Origin: Caryophanales bacterium UBA6865
GTDB lineage: Bacteria; Bacillota_I; Bacilli_A; RFN20; CAG-826
Length of the DNA stretch: 64,000 nucleotides
NCBI GenBank assembly: GCA_002449265.1
Contig: DKCV01000022.1
Coordinates: 85,601-149,600, forward strand
Reading direction: 5' to 3'
The translations under genes and the position numbers were made by a program. The notes below the pieces were generated by a model that worked only from the letters and a program-made list of their open reading frames with translations, made no database searches and was not told the DNA's origin. Below, one piece after another: positions 37,507 to 47,108 of the stretch; position 1 is the stretch's first letter, and each line of letters begins with the position of its first letter.

Positions 37507-40500
37507 ATGAAAACGAATAAAGCAAAATTAATCACCATCATCGCTTTGTCGTGCGCTGGGTTAATCACTGCAGCCTCTATTCCACTTTCTGCTTATGCCT
37601 CTTATTCCTCTTATCGAAATGGTATCATTGGGAATAAGAGTGATTCGAATGCTTCTAGTGGCGATTCAGCTGGCGATAGTTCCAATACGGAAAACCCAGA
37701 AGAAGAGCTACAGCTTGTAAGCATCGAAGCCAAGCTTAAGGATGGCGTTGGTTATTTCAATAACAAAAAGGCGAAACCAGTTGCGGACGATTTCATCGTG
37801 ACTGCTCATTATACAAAAGGCGGAACGAATGTCGATGAAGAAATATATGACGATCAATACGACATGGAAGTTCCGGAAAACTTCTATTTAACGGGCGGCA
37901 CGATTAAATTCACGTTTAATGGCAAAGAGACAAGCCTAGATTTAACGCTTACGCCTGTAGCAATCGCTAGCATAAATGTCATTAGCGATCCTTATCGAAC
38001 TTATTACAAAGAAGGCGACGTTTTCGACAAAACCGGCATCGTCATCAGCGGCCTTAATAACGACAAGAGCGAAGTGTCACTCACCGAAGATGATATTGAG
38101 GGGCTTGATACTCCTTTAACTAATGGGCAAACCACTGCCGAAATTCATTTGAAGAGTGATTCTTCCGTTAAAGGAAGCATTTCTATCACTGTCGTTAGTG
38201 CTGCCTCTTTCAACGATGGAAGGCTTTTGTCCATTGAAGTAGCGCGCGGCAAGGCTCGCTTAAACGATGGCGCTGACATTAGTGGAACCGATATTTCTTC
38301 TTTGGAAATCCTTAGAAAATACGAATCCGGGAACAAGTATTTATCGAAAGCAGACAACCTTGAAGTCGCTACCACGGGATATACTGGTCGTAGTGGTGAT
38401 AATAAGACCATCACAATTCGAGTGAAGGGTACCAATATCGCAACGGATATCCCGCTTTATATAGAGAATCCATGCAATTTCTCAGACGCTTCAGCGTTAA
38501 CCGGTGTAACCGCTTCTACAGAAGAAACCTACCTTCTTAATAGTCAAGGCAAGGCGGTTTCTAGTGGGAACGCGAGCATTGTTCGTTTCGCACTTGACCC
38601 AGATAACACTACCAATCAATCAATTTCCATTAACGTTAATTCTAATTCTTATATCGCGGGTTCTTTGCAGCTAAAAGTTAGCAACAACGATGTAACTCTT
38701 GCGGATGAGAAATATGTCGCTAATGAACTCAAGCTAAATGAATTGTTTGAGCTGAAGGTCAACGGGCATGCTAAGTTCCTTAATGCCTCCGCGAAAACTG
38801 CGCTTACGAAAGATAGCAATAAGGATATCGCGAGCAAAACCTATACGGATGTCCTTATCAAGGATCTAAACTTGATTGCAGGCAATAATTCGATAGTCTT
38901 AAGCGCCAAGAAAGGTGCGAAGGCTAGTAATGTCAGCGTTGCAGATTTTGCCTTCTTAAGTGATGGAACTACCCCAACTTACGGGTTCTTGGATTACTTA
39001 GAGGTCACGGATAACGAAAAAGCCGAGGCTAACTATACCAGCATCACTTCTAAGCCGATTCAATATAAAGACGCTTACAAAAACACATACTGCGTTATTG
39101 CAGATGACGACTATTATTACGCGCTTCAAGCTAAAAGTTGGGATGGGAAATCCCTCACTATCACGAAAGTGAACAAAGAAACCTTTGAGATTGAAAGAGC
39201 AAGCGATGCCATTGAATATCCAGATGGTCCACGTTATCAAGAATACTTTAATATCTTCTTTAACGAGGATGGGAACGTTTGTTATAAAGACATCGGTGCT
39301 AACACCGCTAGCGTTTATGACAAAGAAACGCTCACGAGATTAGATACAAAAATCTCTTTCTCTTCCATAAACGAAAAGACCCCATTTAAAGTAACTTATA
39401 ATGAAGAAAATGGCATCTATGCGGTTATGATTTGGGGATCAGACGTTAAGCTTTTTGATAAAAATGGCAACGAATTAAATTGCGCATTTAACACCAAAGG
39501 AGTGAAAACCAAACTCCCACAAGAAAACAAATTCTCGGCTGCCGGTATCACTTCTTATGGTGATTACATTATCGTCAATACTCGAAAGGATGGAGACAAT
39601 CCGCTTCATCATGTTAGGGTGTTTGATTACGAAGGAAATCTTTTATACACATCCAATAGTGAGACGATGGCTACAATTGGTAATGATGGGGTTGGCCATG
39701 CAATCAATTATATTTTCAATGATAATAGTTGCTATTTAGTCACAAACAACTGGCAAAGCGGCTTCAATTTGCTTAAAGTCACCGTCAATCCACAATTTGC
39801 TAAAAAGTTCGATACTTCTACACTTGGTGGATATGCCGAAAAAGCAAAATACGAAGGGAAAACGGCTAATTACATATCTACGATCTTAAATCAAGATAAT
39901 GGAATTGCCCCTACCTTAAAAGTGGGAGAGAATAACGAACGCTTTAAGAACATCGACTCCACGATTAATGTCGGTGGCCAAATCTATGCTTCTTATTCTA
40001 CGGGCGGATCTCAATATGGCGTTATTTCAAAGCTTGATTTGGAAAATAAGACGATTCTTGCGAATTCGGATGTAATAACTCTCGGGGATGATGGCAATTA
40101 TTGGAGCAAATCCAACACGCTTTTCTCGAAAGATGGCTATATCGGTATGGTTAACAATAGAAGCTTCACGATTACTTTCTACGATACCGAAACCCTAAAG
40201 CAAGTGGATAAAGACGTTGTCTCTTTCTCTGGCTTACCAGCAGGCACAAAAGTCGCTTATGTGACTTATAACGATTTGAATAAGAAATTCGCGATTGCGG
40301 ATAGCGGTAATAATCTTTATTTTGCTGACGAATTCGGACGAGTGACTTCTAAAGTTGGCACACTTAACACCCCAAGCAAAGAAGAAGGCGATACGAATAC
40401 CAATAACTTCAAAACCGCACAGCTTACTTGCGATAATGGTTACGTTTATATGCTTTACGCTCGAGACGCCGATTATAGCGCTTGCTTCAATATTTATGAT

Positions 40501-40692
40501 TGGAACGGCAATTTCATTAAGGATGAAAAGTTCCATCTTAATGGCACAATTGACGCCTCAGGCACTAATAAACAAATTAATGTTCAAGCGATGGTCAATT
40601 ATAACAACAAGCTCTACATCTCGGTTCTTCAATGGGGCTGGTCTGGTCAATTCCTATACGAAGTGACGTTAGATCAAACCATATTCGATTAA
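37507..40692 (+). CDS. Very large secreted protein with Ig-like and propeller-like parts
   Basis: The ATG at 37507 has GAAGGAAAG upstream; a GTG at 37489 overlapping the previous stop is less likely. The 1,061-residue product has a hydrophobic leader (LITIIALSCAGLITAASIPLSAYA) without a clear lipobox, a Ser/Asp/Asn linker, Big_3-like Ig domains (TYYKEGDVFDKTGIVI; residues about 160-230), a middle module resembling those of the 6563 lipoprotein, and from about residue 500 repeated beta-blade-like stretches (FKVTYNEENGIYAVMIW, VRVFDYEGNLLYTS, NIYDWNGNFIKDE) that suggest a propeller. It probably acts with the upstream GH3 enzyme at the surface. The exact function is not recognised. Confidence 0.72.
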   Translation: MKTNKAKLITIIALSCAGLITAASIPLSAYASYSSYRNGIIGNKSDSNASSGDSAGDSSNTENPEEELQLVSIEAKLKDGVGYFNNKKAKPVADDFIVTAHYTKGGTNVDEEIYDDQYDMEVPENFYLTGGTIKFTFNGKETSLDLTLTPVAIASINVISDPYRTYYKEGDVFDKTGIVISGLNNDKSEVSLTEDDIEGLDTPLTNGQTTAEIHLKSDSSVKGSISITVVSAASFNDGRLLSIEVARGKARLNDGADISGTDISSLEILRKYESGNKYLSKADNLEVATTGYTGRSGDNKTITIRVKGTNIATDIPLYIENPCNFSDASALTGVTASTEETYLLNSQGKAVSSGNASIVRFALDPDNTTNQSISINVNSNSYIAGSLQLKVSNNDVTLADEKYVANELKLNELFELKVNGHAKFLNASAKTALTKDSNKDIASKTYTDVLIKDLNLIAGNNSIVLSAKKGAKASNVSVADFAFLSDGTTPTYGFLDYLEVTDNEKAEANYTSITSKPIQYKDAYKNTYCVIADDDYYYALQAKSWDGKSLTITKVNKETFEIERASDAIEYPDGPRYQEYFNIFFNEDGNVCYKDIGANTASVYDKETLTRLDTKISFSSINEKTPFKVTYNEENGIYAVMIWGSDVKLFDKNGNELNCAFNTKGVKTKLPQENKFSAAGITSYGDYIIVNTRKDGDNPLHHVRVFDYEGNLLYTSNSETMATIGNDGVGHAINYIFNDNSCYLVTNNWQSGFNLLKVTVNPQFAKKFDTSTLGGYAEKAKYEGKTANYISTILNQDNGIAPTLKVGENNERFKNIDSTINVGGQIYASYSTGGSQYGVISKLDLENKTILANSDVITLGDDGNYWSKSNTLFSKDGYIGMVNNRSFTITFYDTETLKQVDKDVVSFSGLPAGTKVAYVTYNDLNKKFAIADSGNNLYFADEFGRVTSKVGTLNTPSKEEGDTNTNNFKTAQLTCDNGYVYMLYARDADYSACFNIYDWNGNFIKDEKFHLNGTIDASGTNKQINVQAMVNYNNKLYISVLQWGWSGQFLYEVTLDQTIFD

Positions 40693-40716
40693 GCTTTGTA
40701 AAATTTGTTAATGATA

Positions 40717-40769
40717 AAAGGCACGACGATTTGATGCTCAAACTGAGTGTTAAAATCAGTGCCTTTTTC
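40717..40769 (+). terminator. Terminator hairpin after the secreted-protein gene
   Basis: AAAAGGCAC pairs with GTGCCTTTT and GATTT with AAATC inside it; a T-run follows. Confidence 0.75.
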
Positions 40770-40914
40770 TAATTTTAGAATAGTCATAGACGTTTGTAGC
40801 GTTAAGCAAAATAGAATTCTTCCATCAATTAATTAGAAAAGTGCCGATAAATGCTGAATTAATTACATTTTTTGCTTTGATATTTTTGGTTTAAGAATAT
40901 CCAACGAGTATACG

Positions 40915-40991
40915 AAAATGGCGTCCATTTAGAAAAAAAGAGTTGCCAAAAATGGCGTCATTTTGGAAAAACGAGTTATTGAAAATGGCGT
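40915..40991 (+). repeat. Three iterons AAAATGGCGT at 33-34-bp spacing in front of a gene relic
   Basis: Copies begin at 40915, 40949 and 40982. Geometry is the same as in the arrays of intact DUF4143 genes, with yet another sequence. A TATTCT -10-like hexamer follows at about 40999. The gene behind it is truncated. Confidence 0.8.
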
Positions 40992-41025
40992 TTTTTATGT
41001 ATTCTATAGGCAAGGGTGTTTGGAT

Positions 41026-41172
41026 ATGTTTAAAAGAAAAGTCTATGATGAATTAAAAAAATGGAAGAGCGATAGCAATGGAAAAACGGCTATTTTGTTA
41101 GAATCTGCCATTTTATTTACTTCCGTTTTTTCTAGAACGCGTATAAAGATGATATTCCCGAATCAAAAATAA
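41026..41172 (+). pseudogene. Truncated N-terminus of a DUF4143 ATPase gene
   Basis: From the ATG at 41026 the frame reads FKRKVYDELKKWKSDSNGKT, then AILLE, which matches the start of the ATPase at 41331 (ILDQLVQWKENDSQKCALMIE). It then departs to unrelated sequence (SAILFTSVFSRTRIKMIF) just where the P-loop should begin and stops at 41170-41172. Promoter repeats and some 25 codons therefore survive of a lost gene, 150 bp upstream of an intact relative. Confidence 0.65.
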
Positions 41173-41217
41173 TTCGAATGGTAAAAGCTAGCTGTTTGAA
41201 TAAAAGCTCATTTTTGG

Positions 41218-41298
41218 TACTTTGCGCTTTACCTAGGGTTTTAAAGGAAATTACTTTGCGCTTTCCAGGTAAAAACATATATAATTACTTTGCGCTTT
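41218..41298 (+). repeat. Three iterons TACTTTGCGCTTT at exactly 34-bp spacing
   Basis: Copies begin at 41218, 41252 and 41286. TATAAT at 41280-41285 is a perfect -10 box ending immediately before the third copy, and the second copy covers the -35 position. The ATPase starts at 41331. Confidence 0.88.
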
Positions 41299-41330
41299 AA
41301 ACATAAAAGTTAGATAAAAAAGGAATTTTC

Positions 41331-42710
41331 ATGGAATTAAGAAGAAAAATTTTAGATCAACTAGTTCAATGGAAAGAAAACGACAGTCAAAAATGCGCTT
41401 TAATGATTGAAGGGGCTAGACGCATTGGGAAATCCACAATTGCTGAGCGTTTTGCGAAAAAATACTATAAGTCATATGTCTTAATTGATTTTGCGGTTGC
41501 AAGCAAGAATGTAAAAGATAATTTTTTCGATAATCTCGATAATTTGGACGTATTTTTTCAGAATCTTTCGTTAGAATACAATACGAAATTATATCCGGGC
41601 GAAACGCTATTTATTTTTGATGAGGTTCAAAAATTCCCAAGAGCCCGCGAAGCAATTAAGTATTTAATTCAAGATGGTAGATACCACTATATTGAAACAG
41701 GATCCCTTATTTCCATTAAAGAAAACGTCGCGAATATCGTAATTCCTTCTGAAGAGAAGAAAATCAAAATGTATCCATTAGATTTTGAGGAATTCTTGTG
41801 GGCAGCGAATGAAGAAATCCTTTTAGGTTACATCAAAGAATGCGTAAAGACGGAAGTCAAATTAAAAGATGAATTTCACAAAAAAGCGATGAGACTTTTT
41901 AAGGAATATATGCTTGTTGGCGGAATGCCACAAAGCGTAGTTGCGTATTTTGAAAATCATCGGGATTTTGATGCGGCGGACACAGCAAAAAGAAGTATCC
42001 TTTCTTTATACGAAGACGATATCAAAAAATCCGCTAAAAAATATCGCTCTAAAGTCGCCGCGATTTTCGATCAGATTCCCGGTTTTTTATCCAAACACGA
42101 TAAAAAAATAAAGACAAGCTCAATCGAGAAAGACACCAAGTTTGATACGTATGATGAGCCTCTATTTTGGTTAGGCGATTCTATGATTTGCACTCTTTGT
42201 TACAAATGTAATGACCCAAACGTGGGTTTTGCTTTGAATGAAGATGACGCTTCCGTGAAGTGCTATATGGGTGACACAGGCTTACTTGTGAGCCATGCTT
42301 TTGCTGAAAACGAAATCATTTCCAAGGAACTTTATAAGCTTATCATGAATGATAAATTGTCCTTAAACAAAGGAATGCTTTACGAAAATGCGATTGCACA
42401 AATGATTAAAACTTCATCTCAAAAACTATATTTCTATACGCATTATTCTCCCGAAAAACATCGGAATGATATTGAAATTGATTTCTTGCTTTCTAACCAA
42501 AGCAAGACCAATCTCAAAGTATTTCCTATTGAAGTTAAATCTTCAAAGAACTACACGACAATTTCCTATGATGCTTTTAAAAAGAAGTTCGGAAAAAGAA
42601 TTGGGAAATCTTACATCATTCATCCTAAGCCACTCTATAAAGACGAAAGAGGAATTCGGATTCCTCCCTATATGTTTCCTTTTTTCATCCAAACGTTTGA
42701 TGGTGAATAA
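41331..42710 (+). CDS. AAA_14-DUF4143 ATPase with intact PD-(D/E)XK-like motif
   Basis: The 459-residue protein has P-loop GARRIGKS (28-35), Walker B LFIFDEVQ (D97, E98), IETGSLISI, LDFEEFL, YMLVGGMP and a DUF4143 domain with EIDFLLSNQ...VFPIEVKSS (D, E and K all present). AAGGAA precedes the ATG. It is closest in layout to the protein at 18619, which shares the FDNLD-N-LDVFF insertion after the first strand. Monocistronic; 4 bp separate it from the convergent histidine kinase. Role unknown. Confidence 0.88.
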   Translation: MELRRKILDQLVQWKENDSQKCALMIEGARRIGKSTIAERFAKKYYKSYVLIDFAVASKNVKDNFFDNLDNLDVFFQNLSLEYNTKLYPGETLFIFDEVQKFPRAREAIKYLIQDGRYHYIETGSLISIKENVANIVIPSEEKKIKMYPLDFEEFLWAANEEILLGYIKECVKTEVKLKDEFHKKAMRLFKEYMLVGGMPQSVVAYFENHRDFDAADTAKRSILSLYEDDIKKSAKKYRSKVAAIFDQIPGFLSKHDKKIKTSSIEKDTKFDTYDEPLFWLGDSMICTLCYKCNDPNVGFALNEDDASVKCYMGDTGLLVSHAFAENEIISKELYKLIMNDKLSLNKGMLYENAIAQMIKTSSQKLYFYTHYSPEKHRNDIEIDFLLSNQSKTNLKVFPIEVKSSKNYTTISYDAFKKKFGKRIGKSYIIHPKPLYKDERGIRIPPYMFPFFIQTFDGE

Positions 42711-42714
42711 ATGT

Positions 42715-44088
42715 TTATGCGCGATTCACGTTCTCTTTTTTGAAATTCGCATCAAATAAGAAAAGAAGAAAGAACTTATCTTTTTCTACGACGCATTTCA
42801 TCTCCGCATCATATAAATCTATAATCATTTTCATCGATTTCATGCCAAAGCCATGGTAATTCGTGTCGCTTTTGCTTGTAATGGGTAAGCCATTGGGACC
42901 TAGTTTCAAAGCGCCTTGGAAATAGTTTTCGACGGAGACGCTTATTTTATTGCCCAAAACATTTCTCACATATAAATTGATGCAGCGTTTAGTAGGGTCT
43001 GTGACTTTCTTTGTCGCTTCGATTGCATTATCTAGCGCATTGCCGAAAAGCGAATACATATCCGACTCTTCCATGAATCCTAATTTCGAGCAATCCGCGA
43101 ACACTTTTAAGGAGATGTTCTCCTTTCGGCAAATGAGAGTTTTCTCACTGGTGATAAGGTCAAAAGCGGCATTTCCCGTTTTCACTTTCGAGTCATAGAT
43201 TTCCGCTTCCTTTTCTAAGTTCGCTAAAACTTTCTCACTCACGATTTGTTTATTCCACATCGTTCGGATTTGCTGTTTTAAATCATGAACTTTGATATTG
43301 ATGATGTCGGCGTTTTCTTTGTTTTGTTCATATTGCTTCTTCGCCATCGCAAGTAGCTGGTTCGATGTTTCTAAATCAACCTCTAAATCCTTTTTATTCA
43401 CGATGAGATAGAGGATAAAGAAAATCATGATGCAGGCGATGATGTTATAAACACACATCTTCGCAAGCATCGAGGATTTTACGCCTTCCATGTCGTAAAT
43501 AATCGTGGAATTAATCACGACGTCGCTGAGTAAAACTAAAAATGAGACAATGGTGACATAGAAATTAGAAATGCCCGCTTTCGATTTACTGAGCTTATTT
43601 GCAAAGATAATCGCGACTAAGCTATAGACGATAGTATAGCAAATCACAAGGATCGAGGTGAGGATTGCGGTCATACTCGCATCTGTCACTTCGACAGGTG
43701 CGCTCCCATACGAATTAAAGAAAAGCGCATCTTTAATATCGAATACTTTCGTGATTAAAAAGAAGAGCTGATAGGCTAAGTGCTGGGCGGTATAAGCGTA
43801 AACTGAGATTAGAAAGATTCTTTTCCAAGAGACGTTATAGATGAAAAATAGCGATGCTAGACAAATCAAAAATAAGCTTAGATACATGAACGAGGAATAC
43901 CACCATGTATAAGAAATAACGTCGAAAATCGGAAAAAGAACGACAAGGGTCATGCAGAATAGAAAAGACAAAGCGATTCTTAAAAGGAAGTTCTTTTTCT
44001 TTGGGAGTTCAGCGCCAAGAAGATACATGGCGATGAGTGTTTCAATTCCGAAAGCGATTTTGGTGAAGAAAAGTTCAGAAGTCCACAT
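42715..44088 (-). CDS. GHKL (AgrC-like) sensor histidine kinase, second system
   Basis: The 457-residue protein has about seven hydrophobic segments in residues 8-230, a coiled region, then H-box VHDLKQQI (H268), N-box FGNALDNAIEA (N350, N354) and G-box HGFGMKS (412-418). It is paralogous to the kinase at 5161. The ribosome binding site GGAGG lies within the last codons of the upstream regulator gene; two bases separate them. Ligand unknown. Confidence 0.9.
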   Translation of the reverse strand: MWTSELFFTKIAFGIETLIAMYLLGAELPKKKNFLLRIALSFLFCMTLVVLFPIFDVISYTWWYSSFMYLSLFLICLASLFFIYNVSWKRIFLISVYAYTAQHLAYQLFFLITKVFDIKDALFFNSYGSAPVEVTDASMTAILTSILVICYTIVYSLVAIIFANKLSKSKAGISNFYVTIVSFLVLLSDVVINSTIIYDMEGVKSSMLAKMCVYNIIACIMIFFILYLIVNKKDLEVDLETSNQLLAMAKKQYEQNKENADIINIKVHDLKQQIRTMWNKQIVSEKVLANLEKEAEIYDSKVKTGNAAFDLITSEKTLICRKENISLKVFADCSKLGFMEESDMYSLFGNALDNAIEATKKVTDPTKRCINLYVRNVLGNKISVSVENYFQGALKLGPNGLPITSKSDTNYHGFGMKSMKMIIDLYDAEMKCVVEKDKFFLLFLFDANFKKENVNRA

Positions 44089-44090
44089 GA

Positions 44091-44807
44091 CTATCCTCCT
44101 TTTCCGACGTATTCATTCACGGATTGGAGAAAGTCTTTCTTCTTTGAGCGGGAAATAAAAACGGTTTCGTTCCCGACTTCAACTTCATTACCTTCAATCG
44201 CAGTGATGTATTTGAGATTGACCAAATAAGAAACTGAACATAGAGCGAAAGAATATTTCTCTAATTCCTCGGCGAATTTTTTGATGGATCCATTCACGCG
44301 AAGCACACCGTTTGTGAGATGAAAGGAAAGGCGGTGGTTCTCTGATTCGATGAATTTAATGGATTCGATAGGAATTTTCCGACTAATGGAACGATTGCTA
44401 TTGCCAATCGAGATGCATTCGGTGTGTTTATTTAGTCGATTCAAGGCGCGGTCTAGTGTCATAAACACATTATTATCGTCAAAGGGCTTTAAAATATAAT
44501 CGAATGCACCGACCGAATACCCATCGATTGCAAACTGCGCTAAATAGGTGACGAATATCACGATGACATTGGGATTAGTTTGCCTAAGCTTTCGAATCGC
44601 ATCCATCCCGTTCATACCAGGAAGCCCGATATCCATGAAAATAATATCGAGTGAAGGGCTCGCCTTATGCAAGAATTCTTCCGCAGAAACAAAATGGTCA
44701 ATGGAAAAGGATTCTTTCTTGCCTGAAAAATAGGTTTTTAAAACGTTAGATAGTTTTTCAAACATCTCTTTTTCATCTTCTACAATTGCTAAATTATAGT
44801 GATTCAT
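44091..44807 (-). CDS. LytTR-family response regulator, second system
   Basis: The 238-residue protein has a receiver domain with EDE (10-12), phosphoacceptor D59 in IIFMDIGLPGMNG and K107 in LKPFD, then a LytTR domain from about residue 135 (SNRSISRKIPIESIKFIES...SYLVNLKYITAI). It is first gene of a two-gene operon with the kinase. The target genes are unknown; the surface-protein block at 27.6-40.7 kb lies next door. Confidence 0.92.
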   Translation of the reverse strand: MNHYNLAIVEDEKEMFEKLSNVLKTYFSGKKESFSIDHFVSAEEFLHKASPSLDIIFMDIGLPGMNGMDAIRKLRQTNPNVIVIFVTYLAQFAIDGYSVGAFDYILKPFDDNNVFMTLDRALNRLNKHTECISIGNSNRSISRKIPIESIKFIESENHRLSFHLTNGVLRVNGSIKKFAEELEKYSFALCSVSYLVNLKYITAIEGNEVEVGNETVFISRSKKKDFLQSVNEYVGKGG

Positions 44808-45335
44808 AATGGCGGCGGTTTTCTTTCTCCAATTATAGCGAAAAACTAGGAATTAAGGAAATAGAAAAACATGATTTTTTCAGGAAAAAACATCCGATAT
44901 TTCCTAAACAATTATTGTTTTGAATCTCCTTTGTTTTTCGTGATTACATTTATCAATGAAGCTAGAAAAGGCGTTAATTACTTTTATAAGCCAATTGCCT
45001 ACTAGATAACCATTAATAGAATTCATAAAAATCGCTTTGATAAAAAAGAAAGCCAAAGGAACTAAATAGTAGATACTTTATTTAATATAAATCATTGATT
45101 GGCACCATTTTTTGTGATGAGAAATCGTACGGTGTTGATGTAGGAAGAGGCGAAAAAAGAATGAGAGATATTTATTGCATTTCAATTTGGCATTAAAGTA
45201 GCAAAGGAATAAATAACATTTTCAAAAACGATAAAACAATAGCGAATATCGAAGAAACAACTTTAATAATTAAGATTGTGGCCTTATAGTTTTCTTGCGC
45301 ATTTAAGAATATTTATGCCTAAGGAAGGAGTTTTT
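44808..45335. other. AT-rich intergenic region between divergent genes
   Basis: About 530 bp without a supported gene. It should contain promoters for the LytTR operon (leftward) and the small lipoprotein (rightward). I see no repeat or RNA structure that I can name. Confidence 0.5.
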
Positions 45336-45662
45336 ATGAAGAAGCGCGGTTTGAATTTGCTAGCTTTCGTCTTATTCGGTTCATTAATCGCTACAAGTTG
45401 CTCAAATGGCCCTATCACAAATAGGCCGAGTGGATACGAGACGTATTCGGTTTATCGCTTAGAGGGCGGGAATCTTTCCTATTGGGAATGGATTGAGGCG
45501 GGTCGCCTAGACGAAGTGGATTTATCAAAGGAAAGCATAGACAAGCGCACGATTGTTTCTAAGCACTTCGACCAAAACGGGCACCTAATTCTTGTTTTAA
45601 GCGATGGCTCTAGTATTGACGCTGGCACATTAGACAACAAAAGATGCAACGTTAGTTTTTAG
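45336..45662 (+). CDS. Small lipoprotein
   Basis: The ATG at 45336 follows AAGGAAGGAG; the 108-residue product has a signal peptide with lipobox IATSC (C22) and a short mature domain (YETYSVYRLEGGNLSYWEW...GHLILVLSDGSSID). I recognise no family. It stands alone. Confidence 0.65.
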   Translation: MKKRGLNLLAFVLFGSLIATSCSNGPITNRPSGYETYSVYRLEGGNLSYWEWIEAGRLDEVDLSKESIDKRTIVSKHFDQNGHLILVLSDGSSIDAGTLDNKRCNVSF

Positions 45663-45912
45663 ATATTGAGTATGTTTTGGTAAACTAGGCGGGTTTTAAA
45701 AGGATTTTTAATCAAAATAACGAGTATTCGCTTAGGATTTTCTTTAAAATTTTTTGCGCATTCGAGTTAGCGATTTGTTCTTAAACGAAAGAATTCTTTC
45801 TTTTCAAGCGGTTTCTTATAGAAAGAAGGAGCAAACTTGGCTTAAATATTGTGTAGCGAAATCTCGCGCTTATTTTTTGACGCAATGAAATTCTTATTAG
45901 GAGGCAATGCGA

Positions 45913-46977
45913 ATGAATGAAAAAGTAATTTTAACGGGTGACCGCCCAACTGGAAGGCTTCATGTCGGGCATTACGTTGGTTCTTTGAAACGACGCGTTG
46001 AACTGCAGAACTCTCAGCAATTTGATGAAATTTATATCATGATCGCGGATGCTCAAGCCTTAACGGATAACGCTGAGCACCCTGAGAAAGTTCGTCAGAA
46101 TATTATGCAAGTCGCTCTCGATTATCTTGCTTGCGGGATTGATCCAAAAAAGAGCTGCATCTTTATTCAATCCATGGTTCCCGAACTTACCGAATTAAGC
46201 TTTTATTATATGAATCTCGTCACGGTTTCTCGCGTTCAGCGTAATCCAACCGTCAAAGCGGAAATTCAACAAAAGAATTTTGAATCGAGCATTCCGTTAG
46301 GCTTCTTTTGCTACCCAATTAGTCAGGCGGCCGATATTACGGCGTTTCGCGCGACAACCGTTCCCGCGGGTGAAGACCAATCTCCAATGATTGAGCAGTG
46401 CAGAGAAATTGTTCGTAAATTTAATGAAGTTTATGGCGATACCCTCGTGGAACCAGAAATCGTTCTTCCTTCTAATGAAGCATGCCAACGTCTCCCTGGA
46501 ATTGATGGGAAGGCCAAGATGAGCAAATCATTAGGAAACTGCATCTATCTTTCCGATGATCCAGTTGTGATTCAAAAGAAAGTCATGTCGATGTTCACTG
46601 ATCCTACTCATCTTAGGAAAGACGATCCCGGGCACACGGAAAATAACCCTGTCTTTATTTATCTAGACGCGTTTTGCAAAGATGAATACTTCGCTAAATT
46701 CTTACCTGAATATCGTAATCTCGAGGAATTAAAAGCTCATTATCGTCGTGGGGGCTTAGGGGACGTTACCATTAAGAAATTCCTCAATAACGTCTTACAA
46801 GAAGAACTTCGTCCAATTCGAGAAAGACGGAAGATCTGGGAAAATCGTTTAGATGAAGTCTATGCGATTTTAAAAGAGGGCAGTGAGAAAGCCGAAAAGA
46901 AGGCTAGTCTCACCCTTCGCGATGTTCGTCATGCGATGAAAATCGATTATTTTGATGACGAAAATCTCCTCAAATAA
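45913..46977 (+). CDS. trpS: Tryptophanyl-tRNA synthetase
   Basis: Class I aminoacyl-tRNA synthetase that charges tRNA-Trp. The 354-residue protein carries the HIGH-type motif as HVGHY (17-21), the conserved GDRPTG start, FCYPISQAADI, PAGEDQ and KMSKS as KAKMSKSLGN (202-206). The ATG at 45913 has AGGAGG at 8 bases; an ATG two codons earlier is too close to it. No T-box leader is visible upstream although many Firmicute trpS genes have one. Length and motifs are normal, so this is a housekeeping gene. Confidence 0.96.
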   Translation: MNEKVILTGDRPTGRLHVGHYVGSLKRRVELQNSQQFDEIYIMIADAQALTDNAEHPEKVRQNIMQVALDYLACGIDPKKSCIFIQSMVPELTELSFYYMNLVTVSRVQRNPTVKAEIQQKNFESSIPLGFFCYPISQAADITAFRATTVPAGEDQSPMIEQCREIVRKFNEVYGDTLVEPEIVLPSNEACQRLPGIDGKAKMSKSLGNCIYLSDDPVVIQKKVMSMFTDPTHLRKDDPGHTENNPVFIYLDAFCKDEYFAKFLPEYRNLEELKAHYRRGGLGDVTIKKFLNNVLQEELRPIRERRKIWENRLDEVYAILKEGSEKAEKKASLTLRDVRHAMKIDYFDDENLLK

Positions 46978-47108
46978 AACTTTCTAGTTTTTAATTTAAG
47001 TCTAGGCGACATAAATTCATCAAATTAGAGATGCCTCTCAGGTTGTTTTTCTATTGATTTTGTCGATGGATACTATCTTTTTGTTATTTTCATGGTTTTT
47101 TAAACACT

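Noticed and set aside
45663..45912. T-box riboswitch leader of trpS
   Set aside because: Many Firmicute trpS genes have one, but no T-box core such as GGTGG-ACCGCG or terminator hairpin is visible between 45663 and the start codon.
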